From Ignavibacteria bacterium (GTDB lineage: Bacteria > Bacteroidota > Ignavibacteria > Tepidaquicellales > OLB5), in contig JAUQWQ010000047.1 in NCBI GenBank assembly GCA_030835085.1, forward strand, positions 1 to 34,703: a stretch of 34,703 nt of DNA. Reading direction: 5' to 3'. Of the stretch, positions 25,452-32,913 are shown in pieces. Each line of letters begins with the position of its first letter. Within the stretch, counting starts at the first letter, position 1. The translations under genes were made by a program, and so were the position numbers. The notes below the pieces were generated by a model. That model worked only from the letters and a program-made list of their open reading frames with translations. It searched no databases and had not been told where the DNA came from.

Positions 25452-27131
25452 TTACTCAGCTATTATTACATTCTTCAGTATCATCGTATTCAGTCCATCG
25501 ATATACATCCTTGTTACCTTTTTATTTTTCAGATAAACTATCTGATTGTAGTATAAAATTATCATTGGTGAATCTTCAAGGACTATCTGTTCCATTTCAT
25601 TATATAGTTTTTTGCGCACTTCAAAATCGGTCAGCTTCATAGCAAGCTCGTATAATGAATCAGCCGCTGCATTATGGTAATGCGTATAGTTGGGTCCCAT
25701 AGGCGAGTGATTTTTGCTGTAAAACAGCGCCATGAAGTTTTCGGGGTCAAAGTAATCAGCCCCCCAGTTGCCCCGCCAGAAGGGAAGCTCGCCCCCGACC
25801 TGTGATGAACGCAGTGTTGAAGCCTGCATAAAATCAAGCTGCGCATCAATGCCTACATCCTTCAGCTGCGCCTGCACTGACTCCCCTATGAGCTTTTGTG
25901 TATCATCGTTAGAAACCACAAGCTTTATGGAAAGCCCTTTGCCATCCGGGTAGCCGGCATCGGTAAGCAGCTGTTTGGCTTTGGCTACATCGTAGCTGTA
26001 GCCCTTCAGATCTTTGTTGAAGCCCGGCATACCAGGCGGTATTGGACCGTTTACTCCCGGCGTTCCTCGAAACTTAAGCACATAGTTTATAATTTTAACT
26101 CTATCTATAGCATAATTTATCGCCTGTCTTAATTTGCGGTTATCTGTAAGCACATTGTTCTTTCCGCCGGGCACGTTCTTATCAAGCTGAACGCCAAGGT
26201 AAACCGTATTTAACCACGGCTGCTTAACAAGCTCAAAGTCATACTCAGGTTTTAATTTACCGTTCTCATCAGTGATCTGGCTCAATACCTCAGGAGATGG
26301 CTCATAGTAGTCAAACTTTCCCTGCTGGAAATCGAGGAAAGCGGTTTCGCTGGATTTGATGAAGTTTACTTTAATTCCATCAAGATATACGGCGGGCTTG
26401 CCCGCTTTGTTCAGGTTCCAGTAATTCTGATTCTTAGCCATTTCAAGCTCACGGTCAACTTCCCACTTCACGAATTTAAAGGGTCCGGTACCCACCGGAT
26501 TGTAGCCAAAGTTATCTTTGTAATATTCCACTGCTTCTTTCGGATACACGAAAGCATACGGCATTGTGAGTATGCTTAAAAAAGGTGCAAACGGCTTTGT
26601 GAGTGTGATAATGAGCGTTGTATCGTTGGGAGCCTGGATTCCCGTAATTTCTTTTACATTGTTATATTTTTCTTTGATCGAGGTAATGTATTCAATAGCG
26701 CCTTTGACCTTATCGCGGAAAAGCCATGCGCCGCGTGTTTTGGTAGATGGGTCGCAAACGCGCTCAAAACAATACTTAAAATCACTTGCTTTCACTTCCC
26801 TTCCCTTACCGTCAGGGAAACATGCATTATCATGGAAGAATACCCGCCTGCGAATAATGAATGTATAAGTTAATCCGTCAGCGGAAATACTGTGTGAAGA
26901 TGCGAGGTTATCCCTAAGCTCCATATCCAGTGAATATTCAAGGAGCCCTTCTGTTATCTGCTGCAGCGGCCATCCTGTGGGGTAGTTGCTGCACATTATG
27001 GGATCAAGGTTCTCTATTCCCTGTGACTCATTGTAGCGGAAAATATTGGATGAAGATTCCTTTTTGGAGCAAGATGAAAGCATTATTGATAAAAAAATAA
27101 TCGTGATAACGAGAATGATATTGGATTTCAT
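25452..27131 (-). CDS. ABC transporter substrate-binding lipoprotein (family 5, peptide type)
   Basis: This 559-residue lipoprotein of the OppA/DppA (SBP family 5) class captures oligopeptides or similar solutes for an ABC importer. The start at 27131 gives a lipoprotein signal, MKSNIILVITIIFLSIMLSSC, with Cys21 as the lipidated residue (box MLSSC). Family text includes IENLDPIMCSNYPTG, DLASS-like DNLASSHSISADGLTYTFIIR, FKYCFERVCDP, VGTGPFKFVKWE and LRQAINYAIDR. No permease or ATPase gene is next to it, so the transporter partner must be encoded elsewhere or the protein acts otherwise. The ligand is unknown. Confidence 0.93.
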   Translation of the reverse strand: MKSNIILVITIIFLSIMLSSCSKKESSSNIFRYNESQGIENLDPIMCSNYPTGWPLQQITEGLLEYSLDMELRDNLASSHSISADGLTYTFIIRRRVFFHDNACFPDGKGREVKASDFKYCFERVCDPSTKTRGAWLFRDKVKGAIEYITSIKEKYNNVKEITGIQAPNDTTLIITLTKPFAPFLSILTMPYAFVYPKEAVEYYKDNFGYNPVGTGPFKFVKWEVDRELEMAKNQNYWNLNKAGKPAVYLDGIKVNFIKSSETAFLDFQQGKFDYYEPSPEVLSQITDENGKLKPEYDFELVKQPWLNTVYLGVQLDKNVPGGKNNVLTDNRKLRQAINYAIDRVKIINYVLKFRGTPGVNGPIPPGMPGFNKDLKGYSYDVAKAKQLLTDAGYPDGKGLSIKLVVSNDDTQKLIGESVQAQLKDVGIDAQLDFMQASTLRSSQVGGELPFWRGNWGADYFDPENFMALFYSKNHSPMGPNYTHYHNAAADSLYELAMKLTDFEVRKKLYNEMEQIVLEDSPMIILYYNQIVYLKNKKVTRMYIDGLNTMILKNVIIAE

Positions 27132-27635
27132 TTTTACAATGATTGTTAGCCAACTGAAAAACCAGTCAGGCAAGACCAGTTATGCCGGTTAGTTTTGTGA
27201 TATTATTATTATCAGCAAAGATATGGGTTTAATGAGAAAGATAAAATTTAAATATGTATTCCGGAAATGGAACACGGATCTAACTGATGATACTGATTGA
27301 TACTGATTGATACAGATTGAGGCAAAGCCTGAGTTAACGTTCGATCCCCTTGGTGCTGCAATTGAATATGTCTAAGAGGCTCTATAAAATGCTAGACAAA
27401 AGTTGTTTAATTGATGGTATAGATTCATAAGAGATTCTTTAAGGAAATTTTTGATATTAGTGGAATAAGTGGTTATAATTCAGAATTTATTTTAGTGGCA
27501 CGGAAATCGCATTTTCTCAAATTTCGGAAATAAAATAACCCAAAAGAGTTAAAAAAACTTCAAAAACTGCAAAAATGAGTCCTAACAATATACCTGATAT
27601 AAGTTAGGGTTATATCGTAACTAAAATTTATATTT
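27132..27635. other. Gene-free stretch of about 500 bp
   Basis: I find no convincing gene on either strand. It contains a GTCAGGCAAG motif (27165-27174), three tandem copies of a 10-bp unit (27291-27320) and AT-rich sequence that should contain the promoters of the two divergent flanking genes. No riboswitch or RNA gene is recognised. Confidence 0.5.
27291..27320. repeat. 10-bp tandem repeat, three copies
   Basis: TACTGATTGA, TACTGATTGA and TACAGATTGA stand head to tail, preceded by a related ctgatga. They look like part of a degenerate intergenic repeat. Confidence 0.8.
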
Positions 27636-27641
27636 GTGGGA

Positions 27642-28133
27642 ATGACTAACCAAGCAAAGATGTTACAGCCAATTCAGAAAAACGTATTCATTTACAAGTT
27701 CTTAAGCGGGCTATCCCCGGTGGGATTCAGCAAATATACTATTTGCTATGTTTCATTTAAGCCTAAGCAGGATAAACACTACTTTGGAGTAATTGAAAAC
27801 GGCGAGTTCCGCGAGAAACTGGAAGGCAAGATTGTGGTTAAATCATGGAAAGAATTGCCATCAAAATTCCCGGTTTGTATATTGGGTGATTACTCGGTTT
27901 GTCCTGATTCATTCAGCGGTATAGTAATGATTGATAACTCGCAGGCACTGGATAACCCGAGGAAATATATCCCTAAAATACTTACAGCATTCAAGAATCG
28001 TTCAACAGTTCTGTTGAACCAGTTCCACGGTACACACGGCAGGGTATTCTGGGAAAATAATTACAGCGAAATAACAATTGACAGTGTTGAGTCGTTTAAC
28101 AAAGCGCTTAACCTGCTAAAAAAGGATAATTAA
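27642..28133 (+). CDS. Hypothetical protein of unknown function
   Basis: I do not recognise this protein. It has 163 residues from the ATG at 27642; an in-frame GTG two codons earlier (27636) is an alternative. No signal peptide or membrane helix is evident, so it is probably cytoplasmic. Residues ~10-60 (FIYKFLSGLSPVGFSKYTICYVSFKPK) and the stretch IVMIDNSQALDNPRKYIPKILTAF look like alternating strands and helices. The C-terminal portion ends in a helix (SVESFNKALNLLKK). It stands alone between a 500-bp spacer and a strong terminator, and its codons look like those of its neighbours, which supports a real gene. Confidence 0.75.
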   Translation: MTNQAKMLQPIQKNVFIYKFLSGLSPVGFSKYTICYVSFKPKQDKHYFGVIENGEFREKLEGKIVVKSWKELPSKFPVCILGDYSVCPDSFSGIVMIDNSQALDNPRKYIPKILTAFKNRSTVLLNQFHGTHGRVFWENNYSEITIDSVESFNKALNLLKKDN

Positions 28134-28182
28134 AATAAATTTTTAACTGTGCTTAGTTAATTAATAGTTACACTACTCAATT

Positions 28183-28216
28183 AAAAAGAGCGTTCCGGTA
28201 GGACGCTCTTTTTTTA
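28183..28216 (+). terminator. Rho-independent terminator
   Basis: AAAAAGAGCGT (28183-28193) pairs with ACGCTCTTTTT after a short loop with internal CC/GG pairing and ends in a run of seven or more T residues. It lies 50 bp after the hypothetical gene. Confidence 0.93.
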
Positions 28217-28346
28217 TGGGTAAAATTCTTTTTCTGGATTGATTTTGGATCAAGTAGGAACTAAGTATGAGGAAAATACAATTTGAGCTATCTCGATTAA
28301 TCTGAACTAATATAATACAAAGTTTAATAATGGAGTATGCAAGCAG

Positions 28347-28385
28347 ACCCTGAAAACTTAACAACAAGTCAGGCAAGTTCAGGGT
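28347..28385. repeat. CCCTGAA palindromic element after the histidine kinase gene
   Basis: ACCCTGAA (28347-28354) pairs with TTCAGGGT (28378-28385) around a 23-nt loop that contains GTCAGGCAAG. It lies just beyond the kinase stop on the minus strand. It may terminate the operon or be an intergenic repeat. Confidence 0.65.
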
Positions 28386-28397
28386 GACGTCAAAATC

Positions 28398-29690
28398 CTA
28401 TACAGATTTGAGCTTTATCAGTGCCTCGGTGCCTTCGTTAAGCTTGCTTGTAATGATAAGCTCGCCTTTATGGGCATCTATAATTTTTTTGCAGATTGAA
28501 AGTCCCAGTCCGAAACCGCCTGTAGTTCTGGAGCGTGATCTATCAGCCCTGTAAAAGGGCTCGAATATATTCTTAAGGTCATCCTGTGAAATACCGGTGC
28601 CTGAATCTTTAAAGCTTATAAGCACACTGCTTTTTTGTTCACTTATTGAAATTTCTATCTTGCCTTCGGAATACTTAAGCGCGTTATCAATCAGGTTACG
28701 GAAGACTACCTGCATCTTATCCATATCAATATTCGCGCAGATCTCTTTACCGGGTTTAACAAAGTTCAGCCTTGACTGATCGTCATACTCCAAAACCGTT
28801 TCCTCAAGCAGCTCTGCTGCGTCAGCCTTTTCAGGCTTAATGTGATTGAACCCTGCATCGGCTCTATAATTTTCCAGCAGACCCGTTATCATTCTTTCCA
28901 TCTCCAGAACATCTTCTTCAATTTTTTCTTTTGAGGAACCCACTTCGAGTCCGAGCTTTATTCTGGTGAGCGGTGAGCGCAGTTCATGCGATACATCAAT
29001 CAATAATTGCTCTTTTGATTTTATCGAACTGTTAATTTTATCTGACATCTCACCTATCGAGTCAGCAAGCTCTCCCAGCTCGTCTTTTCTGCCTTTGGGA
29101 AGTTTGATATCATAATTCCCTTCACCAATGCTTTCAACAGCATTAGATAGTTCCTTTAACGGACTGAAGAGGCTTCTCAGCAGGAAGTACAGGATAACTA
29201 TAATACAGCTGATAAACAGGATCAGCATAATTATAGCCCTTTCTGGCTTAAATATCCGCGGGTCAAACGGCTTTATGATAAACACACCCTGCGGAAACCT
29301 TATAATTGAGTAAGGATTACCTTTGTATGATACTATAAATGATTCATCTTCATCAAATCTCTTGCGATACTCAGGGTCTATAAGTATATCTCCCAGCAAC
29401 GGCATATCTTCGCTGGATGACCAGAAAGTTCCCGGCGGACCTTCAAATCTCATTTCAATTTCTAGATCATCGCATATCTGTTTTGCTTTTATCGTATCTG
29501 GAGGTACACCAATTTCATATATAAGGCTTCGTTCCATACGCCGTGAAAAATCACGCAGGAATTTGCGCGGTTTTTTATCCGAAGTAGCTTCGAAAACAAA
29601 CAGCACTATAACATTTAGCATAATACCGAAAATGAATACTATCAGTATAAGCTTTATGAAAATGGAAAGATTTGGTAATTTAAGTTTCAA
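28398..29690 (-). CDS. Sensor histidine kinase (CpxA/EnvZ-like)
   Basis: This 430-residue inner-membrane sensor starts with TTG (MKLKLPNLSIF), 16 nt after the response regulator stop. Membrane helices lie at about 10-33 and 151-172 and enclose a periplasmic sensor region of about 115 residues. A HAMP linker (about 173-225) is followed by HisKA with the phosphorylated His235 (DVSHELRSP) and the HATPase domain with the N box (RNLIDNALKY, 331-340), G1 (DSGTGIS, 362-368) and G2 (GGFGLGLS). All catalytic boxes are intact. It phosphorylates the adjacent regulator. The periplasmic domain and the upstream Spy-like gene suggest that it senses envelope stress. Confidence 0.95.
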   Translation of the reverse strand: MKLKLPNLSIFIKLILIVFIFGIMLNVIVLFVFEATSDKKPRKFLRDFSRRMERSLIYEIGVPPDTIKAKQICDDLEIEMRFEGPPGTFWSSSEDMPLLGDILIDPEYRKRFDEDESFIVSYKGNPYSIIRFPQGVFIIKPFDPRIFKPERAIIMLILFISCIIVILYFLLRSLFSPLKELSNAVESIGEGNYDIKLPKGRKDELGELADSIGEMSDKINSSIKSKEQLLIDVSHELRSPLTRIKLGLEVGSSKEKIEEDVLEMERMITGLLENYRADAGFNHIKPEKADAAELLEETVLEYDDQSRLNFVKPGKEICANIDMDKMQVVFRNLIDNALKYSEGKIEISISEQKSSVLISFKDSGTGISQDDLKNIFEPFYRADRSRSRTTGGFGLGLSICKKIIDAHKGELIITSKLNEGTEALIKLKSV

Positions 29691-29706
29691 CTAAATGCTC
29701 CTATGC

Positions 29707-30411
29707 TCACTTTGTTGCCTCTTCGAGAAAGAACATATAGCCTATGCTGTGCACGGTTTTTATTACCTGCTCTTTATCCTTTTTACTGCCAAGCGATTTG
29801 AATTTATTTCTTAAGCGTGATACCATTACATCAACTGAGCGGTCAAATGACATCCACGAAATTCCGCGGGTATTCTGCATAATTTCATCACGTGAAAGAA
29901 CCTTGCCGTTATTTTTAACAAACAGCAGAAGCAGTTCGTATTCTGTAGAAGTTAATTCCATATCTTTATTATGGAATGATGCAGTCCGTTTATTTGGGTC
30001 AACCACAAGATCTTTTAGCAGAATATTCTCGTTCTTTTTCAGCTTTAGCTCGCTTCTGCGCAGCACCGACTGAATTCTTGCAAGCAGTTCACGCGGTTCA
30101 AAAGGTTTGGGCATATAATCATCAGCGCCAAGCTCCAGGCCAACAACTTTATCTGTCACCTCTCCCCTTGCGGTAAGCATTACAACGGGGGTTTCGTGGT
30201 CTTTCCTTATCTGCTTAACGGTTTCAAAGCCATCCATTTCCGGCAGCATCACATCAAGTATGATAAGGTCATAATGATTGTTCTTAAGCTTCACCAGGCC
30301 ATCTTTGGGATTTTCAACCGCTGTGGTCGAAAAATTATTTTTCCCTAAATATTCCTGCAGAAGCTCATTTAACTTCGCATCATCATCTATTATCAGTATT
30401 GATTTTGACAT
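29707..30411 (-). CDS. OmpR/PhoB-family response regulator
   Basis: This 234-residue transcription factor has a receiver domain with acidic pocket Asp9/Asp10, phosphoacceptor Asp53 (ILDVMLPEMDG), Thr80 and Lys102. The C-terminal winged-helix DNA-binding domain (about 135-232) is of the OmpR type: SSTEYELLLLFVKNNGKVLSR begins as LTSTEYELL, followed by RSVDVMVSRLRNKF. It is the partner of the kinase encoded 16 nt downstream. By analogy with CpxR it may activate the upstream Spy-like gene, but no binding site was identified. Confidence 0.96.
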   Translation of the reverse strand: MSKSILIIDDDAKLNELLQEYLGKNNFSTTAVENPKDGLVKLKNNHYDLIILDVMLPEMDGFETVKQIRKDHETPVVMLTARGEVTDKVVGLELGADDYMPKPFEPRELLARIQSVLRRSELKLKKNENILLKDLVVDPNKRTASFHNKDMELTSTEYELLLLFVKNNGKVLSRDEIMQNTRGISWMSFDRSVDVMVSRLRNKFKSLGSKKDKEQVIKTVHSIGYMFFLEEATK

Positions 30412-30455
30412 TATATATTAGCTGCTCTTTCTATTTATCACTTTTTTCTTCAAAC

Positions 30456-30479
30456 AAAGGGGGATACGCTCCCCCCTTT
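30456..30479. repeat. Hairpin between the Spy-like and response regulator genes
   Basis: AAAGGGGG (30456-30463) and CCCCCTTT (30472-30479) form an 8-bp stem with an 8-nt loop. On the minus strand it exits into GTTTGAAG, a weak T-tail. It may partially terminate transcription so that the Spy-like gene is made in excess over the regulator and kinase. Confidence 0.6.
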
Positions 30480-30544
30480 AATTATAAAAATACATATCAA
30501 TAAATACAGTTACTACACATAAAATGTTTCACTTAACTTTATGC

Positions 30545-31099
30545 TTACTGCTTGCCGTCTTCTTTTCTGAACTTATCACGCATTTCGCGTTTTTTATCAT
30601 GGAATTCTTTCATCTTATCAACGGCTTTATTTCGCTGATCAGGAGTTAAAATAGCGTGAAATTTAGCAGTCTCGTCAAGCATGAACTGTCTCATTTCATC
30701 GCGCTCGGCATCACGTTTTTTCATAAGCTCAAGAGCTTTTGTTTTATCAAAAGTATCACCGCGGAACATCTGCATCATTTCATCCATCTCAGCTTTTCTG
30801 TCCGGCTTTTTCTGAGAATCCATTTTAGCCTGTATCTCATCTTTAAGTTTATTGACCTCAGTTTTCTGCTGATCGCTCAGATCAAGATCTTTTACAGCCA
30901 TTTCCATTAAGAAACCCAACGGACCGTGAGGTCTGTGTTTATCGTAAAATCCTTTTGCAAAGCCAAGACCGGCAATACCTGTTATTAATACAATAAGCAG
31001 GATTGAACTGATAATAATCTTTTTTCTTTTGTTTGGTTTCTTTTTTGGTGCCGGTTCTGTTACTTCCACCGGATTGTTGAATGTATTCATATCAGACAT
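30545..31099 (-). CDS. Spy/CpxP-like periplasmic stress protein (LTxxQ motif)
   Basis: This 184-residue protein has a basic cytoplasmic N-tail (PKKKPNKRKK), one hydrophobic segment at about 28-48 and a helical periplasmic domain rich in charged residues. It carries two LTxxQ-type motifs, LSDQQ (74-78) and LTPDQ (151-155), the hallmark of Spy/CpxP/ZraP proteins that chaperone or sense misfolded envelope proteins and metals. A Shine-Dalgarno AAAGGAG precedes the ATG by 7 nt. It is first in a unit with the OmpR-type regulator and kinase, which fits a feedback role on the sensor. The metal or protein ligand is unknown. Unlike Spy, it appears anchored by an uncleaved N-terminal helix. Confidence 0.85.
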   Translation of the reverse strand: MSDMNTFNNPVEVTEPAPKKKPNKRKKIIISSILLIVLITGIAGLGFAKGFYDKHRPHGPLGFLMEMAVKDLDLSDQQKTEVNKLKDEIQAKMDSQKKPDRKAEMDEMMQMFRGDTFDKTKALELMKKRDAERDEMRQFMLDETAKFHAILTPDQRNKAVDKMKEFHDKKREMRDKFRKEDGKQ

Positions 31100-31166
31100 T
31101 TTAATGCTCCTTTAATTTACCAGCAATATATTGCAGCTGTTTAATTTATTAACTTAATTTTCTTTA

Positions 31167-31174
31167 CAAAAATA
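31167..31174 (-). promoter_or_regulatory. Possible -7 box for the Spy-like gene
   Basis: The minus strand reads TATTTTTG, a match to TAnnTTTG, about 68 bp upstream of the start of the Spy-like gene. The -33 element is not clear. Confidence 0.35.
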
Positions 31175-31316
31175 GAGTTAACCATTACAAATATTATGAT
31201 TTTAATGTAATTATACTGTAAATAAATGTTACAGCAAGTGGTTTGTAAATTCAAAAAATATTGGGCTAAAAAAGTCTTAATTTCTTACTATTTTGCGTAA
31301 ATAACTTAGTGAATAA

Positions 31317-32336
31317 ATGAAAAAGATTACAGCTTTTTTTCTTTTTATCCTCTTAATTAACTCTTCATTTGGACAGGATACATTTTCGATCACAGCAGTG
31401 GATCCGGTAACAGGACTAGTTGGCAGCGCAGGTGCATCATGTATTGCAGGCTCAATTATTCTCAGCGATGTTCATCCCAACCGCGGTGTGATTCACACAC
31501 AGGCATCGTATAACGCAACAAATCAGAGTGTAGGAAGAAATCTGATGAATCTTGGATTTACTCCGCAGCAGATAATCGATTCCTTGATTGCCAGAGACGC
31601 CAACCATTTTGTAAGGCAGTATGGCATTACGGATTTCGTAGGTTCAACCGTCAGAACAGCGGGATATACAGGAGTAAACTGTACGAATTATAAAAATCAT
31701 AATCTCGGACCTACATTCACAGTTCAGGGAAATATACTGCTCGGGCAGCAGATACTTGATTCAATGTACAGCCGTTATATTAACACACCGGGTACCATGG
31801 CAGAAAAATTAATGGCAGCCCTGCAGGGAGCGAAAGTCATTGGCGCAGATACAAGATGCAACCCTATCAGATCGTCTATTTCAGCTTTTATTCGTGTTGC
31901 AAAACCAACTGACCCGCAAAGCGGACCGTACTGGCTTGACCTGAATGTACAGACCGTGCCTTCACCAAAGGATCCAATAGATTCATTACAGATATTATTT
32001 AACCAGTGGCAAACAACAGGGATATCAAATAACCAGGGAATTTATCCCGAAACATTTTCGCTTGAACAGAATTACCCGAACCCGTTCAATCCGGTTACAA
32101 ACATTACTTTTGATATTGGTACACTTTCTTTTGTTAAGCTCGCTGTTTACGATATAACCGGAAAAGAAATAGCTGTACTTGCTGATTATAATTTCCACCG
32201 CGGAAGGTATACAATTAATTTTGATGCAACCGGGCTTGCAAGCGGTGTTTATATTTACAGGATCTTTGCCGCTGATGTTTTGAATACTTCTAATAACATT
32301 TTTACTGATACCAAAAAATTAATTTTGTTAAAATAA
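31317..32336 (+). CDS. Secreted DUF1028-family protein with T9SS sorting domain
   Basis: This 339-residue protein has a signal peptide (MKKITAFFLFILLINSSFGQ). Mature residues begin with the DUF1028 signature DTFSITAVDPVTGLVGSAGASC and continue with GVIHTQASYN, NLMNLGFTPQQIIDSLIARD and FTVQGNILLG. The domain is placed among Ntn-hydrolase-like folds, but its activity is not established. After about 235 residues a T9SS type A sorting domain follows (LEQNYPNPFNPVTNITFDI ... LILLK). Extracellular export of DUF1028 is notable. A Nudix hydrolase gene starts 10 nt after its stop, so the two may be cotranscribed. Confidence 0.9.
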   Translation: MKKITAFFLFILLINSSFGQDTFSITAVDPVTGLVGSAGASCIAGSIILSDVHPNRGVIHTQASYNATNQSVGRNLMNLGFTPQQIIDSLIARDANHFVRQYGITDFVGSTVRTAGYTGVNCTNYKNHNLGPTFTVQGNILLGQQILDSMYSRYINTPGTMAEKLMAALQGAKVIGADTRCNPIRSSISAFIRVAKPTDPQSGPYWLDLNVQTVPSPKDPIDSLQILFNQWQTTGISNNQGIYPETFSLEQNYPNPFNPVTNITFDIGTLSFVKLAVYDITGKEIAVLADYNFHRGRYTINFDATGLASGVYIYRIFAADVLNTSNNIFTDTKKLILLK

Positions 32337-32346
32337 ATTTAAAAAA

Positions 32347-32805
32347 TTGCCGCAGATAGTAACCAATTACATCGAGCTTCACATTTGCAGAAAAACCGAC
32401 CAGGGTGATAAATTCCTTTTGTTAAAAAGAGCAGATGATGCAAAGATTTATCCCGGCATATGGCAGATGATAACGGGTACAATTGAATCACACGAGCATA
32501 CTAAGGATACCCTTATTCGTGAGCTTGAAGAGGAAACAGGATTGAAGCCTTCAAAGATCTACAGTATACCCAGGATTAACACATTTTATCTTGCAATATC
32601 GGATAAGATATGCATGTCACCTGTATTTTTGACAATAGTTGAAGATGAGAATGTAAAAATATCTTCGGAGCATTCAGAATACAAATGGGCAGGATATGAA
32701 CTGGCAAAAGATATGATACACTGGCCAAACCAGGTAGATAGTCTGGATATAATCAAGAGGTATTTGGACGACAGGGATCTGTTTTCGAAATTGGTAGAAG
32801 TATAG
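32347..32805 (+). CDS. Nudix hydrolase
   Basis: This 152-residue cytoplasmic hydrolase cleaves nucleoside diphosphates linked to another moiety, giving NMP plus a phosphate compound. The Nudix box Gx5Ex7REUxEExGU is complete at residues 44-66 (GTIESHE ... RELEEETGL). An N-terminal strand (YIELHICRKTDQGDKFLLLKRA) and the SEHSEYKWAGYELA C-terminal strand complete the fold. The start is TTG, 10 nt after the DUF1028 stop; there is no earlier ATG in frame. The exact substrate (for example dihydroneopterin triphosphate or oxidised nucleotides) cannot be told. It precedes ribD by about 110 bp. Confidence 0.9.
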   Translation: MPQIVTNYIELHICRKTDQGDKFLLLKRADDAKIYPGIWQMITGTIESHEHTKDTLIRELEEETGLKPSKIYSIPRINTFYLAISDKICMSPVFLTIVEDENVKISSEHSEYKWAGYELAKDMIHWPNQVDSLDIIKRYLDDRDLFSKLVEV

Positions 32806-32810
32806 ATTCA

Positions 32811-32831
32811 ATGAGCAATGAGCAATGAGCA
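32811..32831. repeat. 7-bp tandem repeat ATGAGCA, three copies
   Basis: Three perfect head-to-tail copies of ATGAGCA lie in the spacer before ribD. They resemble the tATGAGCAAT-type intergenic repeat sequence seen near 6240. I found no FMN riboswitch (RFN element) in this leader. Confidence 0.85.
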
Positions 32832-32913
32832 ATTTATATGAAACAATATTAGAAATTAAGAAAGAAACTCGACATAGATAGAGCCTGGATCACAGCATTT
32901 GCAGGGAAGGTTT

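Noticed and set aside
28173-28376. 67-codon minus-strand frame near the kinase end
   Set aside because: It crosses a terminator and a palindromic element and resembles no known protein.
32806-32913. Possible FMN riboswitch ahead of ribD
   Set aside because: None of the conserved RFN-element blocks is present; the spacer is short and contains only ATGAGCA repeats.
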